Part shown: positions 60,246 to 64,000 of the stretch, piece by piece
How positions within the stretch are numbered: the stretch's first letter is position 1
Layout of the letters: each line of letters opens with the position of its first letter
DNA from: Trujillonella endophytica
GTDB lineage: Bacteria > Actinomycetota > Actinomycetes > Mycobacteriales > Geodermatophilaceae
Reading direction: 5' to 3'
Length of the DNA stretch: 64,000 nt
NCBI RefSeq assembly: GCF_900110555.1
Contig: NZ_FOEE01000001.1
Location: forward strand, 62,001-126,000
The notes under the pieces: model-generated
Databases searched by the model: none
The model's input: only the letters and a program-made list of their open reading frames with translations
Told to the model about the DNA's origin: nothing
Position numbers and translations under genes: made by a program

Positions 60246-60710
60246 ATGACCACCGCCCCCGACGGACCGCTGCCCGACACCTGGTTCCCCCGCGACCTGC
60301 CGGTGCTGCGGGCGATCGCCCGGCTGGTCGACGGCCCCGAGTACGGCGGCAACCCCTATCTCGGCCAGGTCGTGCCGGCCAGCGGTCTGTCCAAGCCCGA
60401 CGTGGTCGCCGCGGCGCGCGCGCTCCAGTCGGCGGGCTACGTGGAGGCGCTGACCAACTACGCGGGGGAGATCGTCCGCTTCACCGGCATCTCGCCGGAG
60501 GCGCGGCGGCTGGCCGGGCTGTGGCCGACGCCGCAGGAGCAGTGGGCGCGGCTGCTGGAGCAGGTCGCCACTCGGATGGCGAACGCCCCGACCGACGTCG
60601 AGCGGGAGCGGTGGCGGGCACTGGGGGAGGCCGCGTCGGCCGTGGGGCCGGACTCCGGCGCGCTGCTCATGTCCGCGCTGGTCGGCGGGTACGTGCCCCG
60701 CGCCCGCTGA
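60246..60710 (+). CDS. Hypothetical protein, possible winged-helix fold
   Basis: A 154-aa soluble protein. The central part NPYLGQVVPASGLSKPDVVAAARALQSAGYVEAL reads like a helix-turn-helix plus recognition helix, with a following FTGISPEARRLAGLWPTP wing-like turn and an amphipathic helix with RLLEQVATRMANAP. Function unknown; possibly a DNA-binding or phage-repressor-like protein. ATG 60246 with CGGAGG upstream. A terminator shared with cspA follows. Confidence 0.7.
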   Translation: MTTAPDGPLPDTWFPRDLPVLRAIARLVDGPEYGGNPYLGQVVPASGLSKPDVVAAARALQSAGYVEALTNYAGEIVRFTGISPEARRLAGLWPTPQEQWARLLEQVATRMANAPTDVERERWRALGEAASAVGPDSGALLMSALVGGYVPRAR

Positions 60711-60741
60711 GCCCCCCGTTCCGCGGGCGCCCCCCACACGA

Positions 60742-60778
60742 CAGCGCCCCCGCCCGGCGATGCCGGGCGGAGGCGCTG
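60742..60778. terminator. Bidirectional terminator between the hypothetical gene and cspA
   Basis: CAGCGCC (60742-60748) with GGCGCTG (60772-60778), and inside them GCCCGGC (60752-60758) with GCCGGGC (60762-60768), three-nt loop. It lies 32 bp after one gene and 20 bp after the convergent cspA stop. Confidence 0.85.
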
Positions 60779-60797
60779 CGAACTGATCGGGGGAGGA

Positions 60798-61001
60798 TCA
60801 GAGCGGGTTGACGTTCGCCGCCTGCGGGCCCTTCTGGCCCTGCTCGATGTCGAACGAGATCCGCTGGCCCTCGTCGAGCGAGCGGTACCCGCTGGACTGG
60901 ATGGCCGAGTAGTGGACGAACACGTCAGGTCCGCCACCGTCGGGGGTGGCGAAGCCGAACCCCTTCTCGGCGTTGAACCACTTCACTGTGCCTTCGGGCA
61001 T
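60798..61001 (-). CDS. cspA: Cold-shock-domain protein CspA family
   Basis: A 67-aa OB-fold RNA/DNA chaperone. RNP1 KGFGFA (about 13-18) and RNP2 VFVHYS (about 27-32) are present. It melts RNA structures at low temperature or in growth. ATG 61001 with AGGAG about nine bases upstream. The 226 bp up to the next start (61228) holds its promoter and leader; I could not place the -10 securely. Confidence 0.93.
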   Translation of the reverse strand: MPEGTVKWFNAEKGFGFATPDGGGPDVFVHYSAIQSSGYRSLDEGQRISFDIEQGQKGPQAANVNPL

Positions 61002-61227
61002 TGCTCGCTCCTAGCTGCTGTGGTGCATCGGGGTCCTGCCATATCGCAGGGCCTTCCCGACGACGCTGACCCTATCGGCTCGGCCGGTGCCAGGGGGAGC
61101 GGGAACGTGCGCGGACCCGGGTGGTTCTTGCGCCGATCCTGCGCATCCCGGGCGGCTGCGCTGCGGTGCGGCCCCGAGAGTCGTCCGTGCCGGAGGAACC
61201 GGCCTCGGACCCGCAGGGAGCACCGTC

Positions 61228-61479
61228 ATGACCAGCGCCACCGCCACCGCCCCGCTCGCCCTCGTCGACGTCGAGGACCTGGAGGACGGCGACCTGGCCG
61301 CGCGCATCGCGGAGCTCGGCATGCCGGGCGGGGCGGCTCCGCGCGCCGTCCTCGTGTCCGCCGCCGACCGGCAGGCCGAGATCGACGCGGTCGTCGCCGC
61401 GTGGACCGTCGTCAGCGACGGGCACGCCGCGCTGGCCGCGCACACCTTCGGCGCCCGCGCCGCCGCCCTGGTCGTCTGA
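61228..61479 (+). CDS. Small acidic hypothetical protein
   Basis: An 83-aa protein, acidic in the middle (LVDVEDLEDGDLAARIAEL), no recognised domain, no Cys. ATG 61228 with GCAGGGAG nine bases upstream. It is in the gap between divergent cspA and the convergent flavohemoglobin gene. Function unknown; coding is supported by GC3 pattern and start signals only. Confidence 0.55.
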   Translation: MTSATATAPLALVDVEDLEDGDLAARIAELGMPGGAAPRAVLVSAADRQAEIDAVVAAWTVVSDGHAALAAHTFGARAAALVV

Positions 61480-61514
61480 CCCGCGCCGGTGACCCGCACC
61501 GGGCGCCGCCGGGA

Positions 61515-62720
61515 TCAGGCGGCGTCGGCCTGCCACAGGTCGGGACCGAACACCTCGTACTGGATGTCGCGCGGGGGGATGCCGCGGTCGATGAGGGTGC
61601 TGCGAACGGCCTGCATGAACGGCAGCGGGCCGCACAGGTAGTAGACGGCGCCCTCGGGGAGGGATACCTCGGAGAGGTCCATGGCGCCCTCGTGCACGCC
61701 GTCGACCGGCAGGCTGCACTCCTCGCCCCGCTCGAACCACACGTGCACGGTGCCCTCCGGGAGGGCCCGCACGTCGTCGAACACCTGGCGGCGCAGCGCC
61801 CACGACGACTCGTCGACGTCGGCGTGCAGGAGGGTGACGTCCAGGTGGGTGCCCGCCGCGACCAGGTGGGACAGCATGCCGGCCATCGGCGTGATGCCGA
61901 TCCCGGCGCTGGCGAACACGGCCGGCCGGGAGTCGTCGAGGACGACGTCGCCGAACGGCAGCGACATCGTGAGGGTGTCGCCGACCTCGACCCGGTCGTG
62001 CAGCAGGCAGGAGACCTCGCCGTCCGGTGACCCGCCGCCGTGCACCCGCTTGACCGCGAACGAGCGGTGCTCGCCGTCGTCGGCGGCGACGAGACTGTAC
62101 TGCCGGGGCTGGCGGATGCCGTCGTCCATGCGCATGCGCACCGTGACGTACTGGCCCGGCAGGGAGGTCTTCACCAGCCGGTCGTCGATGCGCTTCACCG
62201 TGAACCGGACGACGTCGGCGGTCTCGCGCACCTTCTCGGTGACCTGCCAGTCCCGCCACACCGTCTCCGGCCGTACCCCGCGGGCGCTGTAGAGGCCGCG
62301 CTCCTGGTTGATCAGGGCGAAGGCCATCAGCCAGTACACCTCCTCCCACGCGGCGGCGACCTCCGGCGTGACGGCCTCGCCCAGCACGTCGGCGATCGCC
62401 CAGAAGAGGTTGTCGTGCACGACCTGGTACTGGTCGGGGCGCAGGCCCAGCGAGGCGTGCTTGTGCGCGATCCGGGACAGCAGCTGCTCGGGCAGCCGGT
62501 CGGGGTGGTTCACCAGGGCGCTGGCGAACACCGCCACGGAGCCGGCGAGGGCCTTCTGCTGGGTGCCCTCCGCCTGGTTGCCGCGGTTGAACAGGCCGTC
62601 GAGCAGCTCCGGGTGCTCCCCGAACATGTGCGCGTAGAACCGCTCGGCGATCGCGCCGATGTTCTCGCCCACCACGGGGAGGGTCTTCTCGATGACGGGC
62701 CGGGACGTGTCGGAGAGCAT
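61515..62720 (-). CDS. hmp: Flavohemoglobin (nitric oxide dioxygenase)
   Basis: A 401-aa protein: globin domain (1-140) with the proximal His in AHKHASLG (about 88), an FAD-binding domain with RQYSLVA (about 206) and an NAD(P)H domain with [11 protein letters not shown] and [13 protein letters not shown]. It converts NO plus O2 to nitrate, protecting against nitrosative stress. ATG 62720 has AAGGAA about ten bases upstream. No NsrR-type site was recognised in the 235-bp upstream gap shared with the ABC gene. Confidence 0.93.
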   Translation of the reverse strand: MLSDTSRPVIEKTLPVVGENIGAIAERFYAHMFGEHPELLDGLFNRGNQAEGTQQKALAGSVAVFASALVNHPDRLPEQLLSRIAHKHASLGLRPDQYQVVHDNLFWAIADVLGEAVTPEVAAAWEEVYWLMAFALINQERGLYSARGVRPETVWRDWQVTEKVRETADVVRFTVKRIDDRLVKTSLPGQYVTVRMRMDDGIRQPRQYSLVAADDGEHRSFAVKRVHGGGSPDGEVSCLLHDRVEVGDTLTMSLPFGDVVLDDSRPAVFASAGIGITPMAGMLSHLVAAGTHLDVTLLHADVDESSWALRRQVFDDVRALPEGTVHVWFERGEECSLPVDGVHEGAMDLSEVSLPEGAVYYLCGPLPFMQAVRSTLIDRGIPPRDIQYEVFGPDLWQADAA

Positions 62721-62966
62721 GTGCGGGTTCCTTCCCCCTCGGGGGGTGGCGGGGATGCCACGCCCGTCCCCTCGCCCTGCCCCCACCCCGCGGTGGCCAA
62801 CCACGTGCAGGTCGCGGCGGGCGTTGACCTCGAGTGCGCGGGAGGGGCCAGCCTGGCCGGCGGAGCCACCCGGGCCCGGGAAAGTCGCTGGCGTGCGATG
62901 ACTCCGGGGCGGACATTCGGTCGTACCCGGCAGGGATGCTCCCGAGGTGTCGAGATGAGGGATCCG

Positions 62967-63980
62967 ATGACCACAGGAACAGCACTGGCGATCGAGGCCA
63001 GCGGGCTCGGGAAGTCGTTCGGCCGCACGCGCGCGGTGAACGGGGTGGACCTGGCCGTGCCGGCCGGCTCGATCTACGGCGTGCTCGGCCCCAACGGGGC
63101 GGGGAAGACCACCACCATCCGCATGCTGGCGACGCTGATCACGCCCGACGCCGGCAGCGCCAGCGTCCTGGGGCACGACATCGTCGCCGAGGCCGACGCG
63201 GTGCGGGAGCTGGTGAGCCTGACCGGTCAGCTCGCCTCGGTCGACGAGGACCTCACCGGCCGGGAGAACCTCGTCCTGCTCGGCCGGCTCCTGGGGTACT
63301 CGCGCGCCGCCGCCCGGGACCGGGCGGACGAGCTGCTCGAGGCCTTCGACATCGCCGAGGCCGCCGGCCGGCTGGTGAAGCACTACTCCGGCGGCATGCG
63401 ACGCCGGCTCGACATCGCGGCGAGCATCGTGGTCACCCCGCAGCTGATGTTCCTCGACGAGCCGACGACCGGGCTGGACCCCCGCTCCCGCAACCAGGTG
63501 TGGGAGATCGTCCGGGCCCTCGTCGGCGAGGGGACGACGATCCTGCTCTGCACCCAGTACCTCGAGGAGGCCGACCAGCTGGCCGACGGCATCGCCGTCA
63601 TCGACCGCGGCCGGGTCATCGCCGAGGGCACCCCGGGCCACCTGAAGGCCTCCGTCGGCACGGGCTCGCTGCGGGTCCGCCTGCTCGACCCCGCCCGGCG
63701 GGACGAGGCGGCGCAGGTGCTCGAGCGCAGCGTCGGCCCGGTCGTGGCCGAGCCGGAGCCCGCGGCGCTGTCGTCCACCGGCGTGGACGCCGAGCGCGCG
63801 GCGATCGGTGTCGCCGAGCTCGCGCGCGCCGGCATCGGGCTGGCGCACTTCTCCCTGGAGCAGCCGAGCCTCGACGAGGTGTTCCTCGCGCTCACCGGGC
63901 ACGCCGCCGAGGCGACCGACGACGAGGCGACCACCGGGCCGGCCACGCCGGCCACCGACACCCTGCAGGAGCTGTCATGA
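62967..63980 (+). CDS. ABC exporter ATP-binding protein (DrrA/daunorubicin-resistance type)
   Basis: A 337-aa ATPase. Walker [10 protein letters not shown] (41-49), Q-loop [17 protein letters not shown], signature [13 protein letters not shown], Walker [17 protein letters not shown] and the DrrA-type C-terminal domain ending [16 protein letters not shown]. It drives export of lipids, glycans or antibiotics; substrate unknown. ATG 62967 preferred over the in-frame ATG at 62955 because GAGGG is seven bases upstream. Its stop overlaps the start of the permease gene (ATGA). Confidence 0.9.
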   Translation: MTTGTALAIEASGLGKSFGRTRAVNGVDLAVPAGSIYGVLGPNGAGKTTTIRMLATLITPDAGSASVLGHDIVAEADAVRELVSLTGQLASVDEDLTGRENLVLLGRLLGYSRAAARDRADELLEAFDIAEAAGRLVKHYSGGMRRRLDIAASIVVTPQLMFLDEPTTGLDPRSRNQVWEIVRALVGEGTTILLCTQYLEEADQLADGIAVIDRGRVIAEGTPGHLKASVGTGSLRVRLLDPARRDEAAQVLERSVGPVVAEPEPAALSSTGVDAERAAIGVAELARAGIGLAHFSLEQPSLDEVFLALTGHAAEATDDEATTGPATPATDTLQELS

Positions 63981-64000
63981 CCACGACGACCCCGGCGCCG
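63977..64000 (+). CDS. ABC exporter permease, 3' cut by window edge
   Basis: Only the first eight codons (MTTTTPAP) are in the window. ATG 63977 overlaps the stop of the DrrA-type ATPase gene by four bases, the standard drrA-drrB arrangement, so a membrane permease of the ABC-2 type is expected. Inference from context only. Confidence 0.55.

Overview
The window comes from a very high-GC actinobacterium. Four things support this: paired SigA/SigB-type sigma factors, many short actinobacterial domain-of-unknown-function proteins (DUF3039, DUF3099, DUF3000, DUF3159, DUF3710, DUF4193, DUF7455), polyphosphate glucokinase next to suhB and sigA, and many genes whose -10-like hexamer sits only 6-7 nt before the start codon. 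Composition and gene style suggest Geodermatophilaceae (Blastococcus, Geodermatophilus or Modestobacter), but that is an inference. I saw no rRNA, tRNA, CRISPR array, IS element or integrase.

1-11.5 kb: a Pat-type acetyltransferase fusion cut by the left edge, sigB, dtd, a sugar O-acetyltransferase, and a cysteine dioxygenase-rhodanese operon preceded by a 45-codon leader peptide. Next come a decayed hydrolase, a hemolysin III-like membrane protein, a HhH-GPD protein, an alpha/beta hydrolase, and a SARP-type regulator whose 3' end runs antisense through a glutaredoxin gene. 11.8-18.2 kb: DUF3099, an iron-siderophore ABC transporter (binding protein, two permeases, ATPase) with twin IdeR/DtxR-like boxes and a repeat element inside the operon, then psuG-psuK for pseudouridine breakdown.

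18.2-42.5 kb is a conserved housekeeping block. From memory its order resembles the M. tuberculosis sigB-sigA-ppgK-suhB-cei-DUF4193-dut-DUF3710-OB fold-DUF3159-ceoC/ceoB-APC permease-TrmA-dxs region. It holds sigma factors, nucleotide hygiene (dut), K+ channel regulators, RNA methylation and isoprenoid synthesis. Between the TrmA-like gene and dxs lie accessory genes: an exported protein plus metallophosphoesterase pair, a lipoprotein, a DUF4177-like gene, and a small unknown gene carrying a perfect actinobacterial LexA (SOS) box.

42.5-46.8 kb: a fatty-acid beta-oxidation operon (thiolase plus trifunctional protein) with an operator over its promoter, and a divergent marR/cupin pair with twin operators. 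46.8-57.2 kb: RNase D (apparently starting at CTG), DUF3000, hemE, hemY and chdC of the coproporphyrin-dependent heme pathway. The heme genes are split by about 3.5 kb of accessory DNA: an HNH endonuclease with its own LexA box, a decayed LuxR regulator and a membrane protein. Two msrB paralogues follow, one with its catalytic Cys replaced by Ser. 56.5-64 kb: a two-component system whose response regulator is frameshifted, a membrane protein, cspA, flavohemoglobin, and the start of a DrrA-type ABC exporter cut by the right edge.

The most interesting signals are the leader peptide before the cysteine dioxygenase operon, the LexA-box orphan gene, the MsrB pair, the CTG-start RNase D, and the leaderless-promoter pattern. 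No obviously new multi-gene defence or biosynthetic system is visible.
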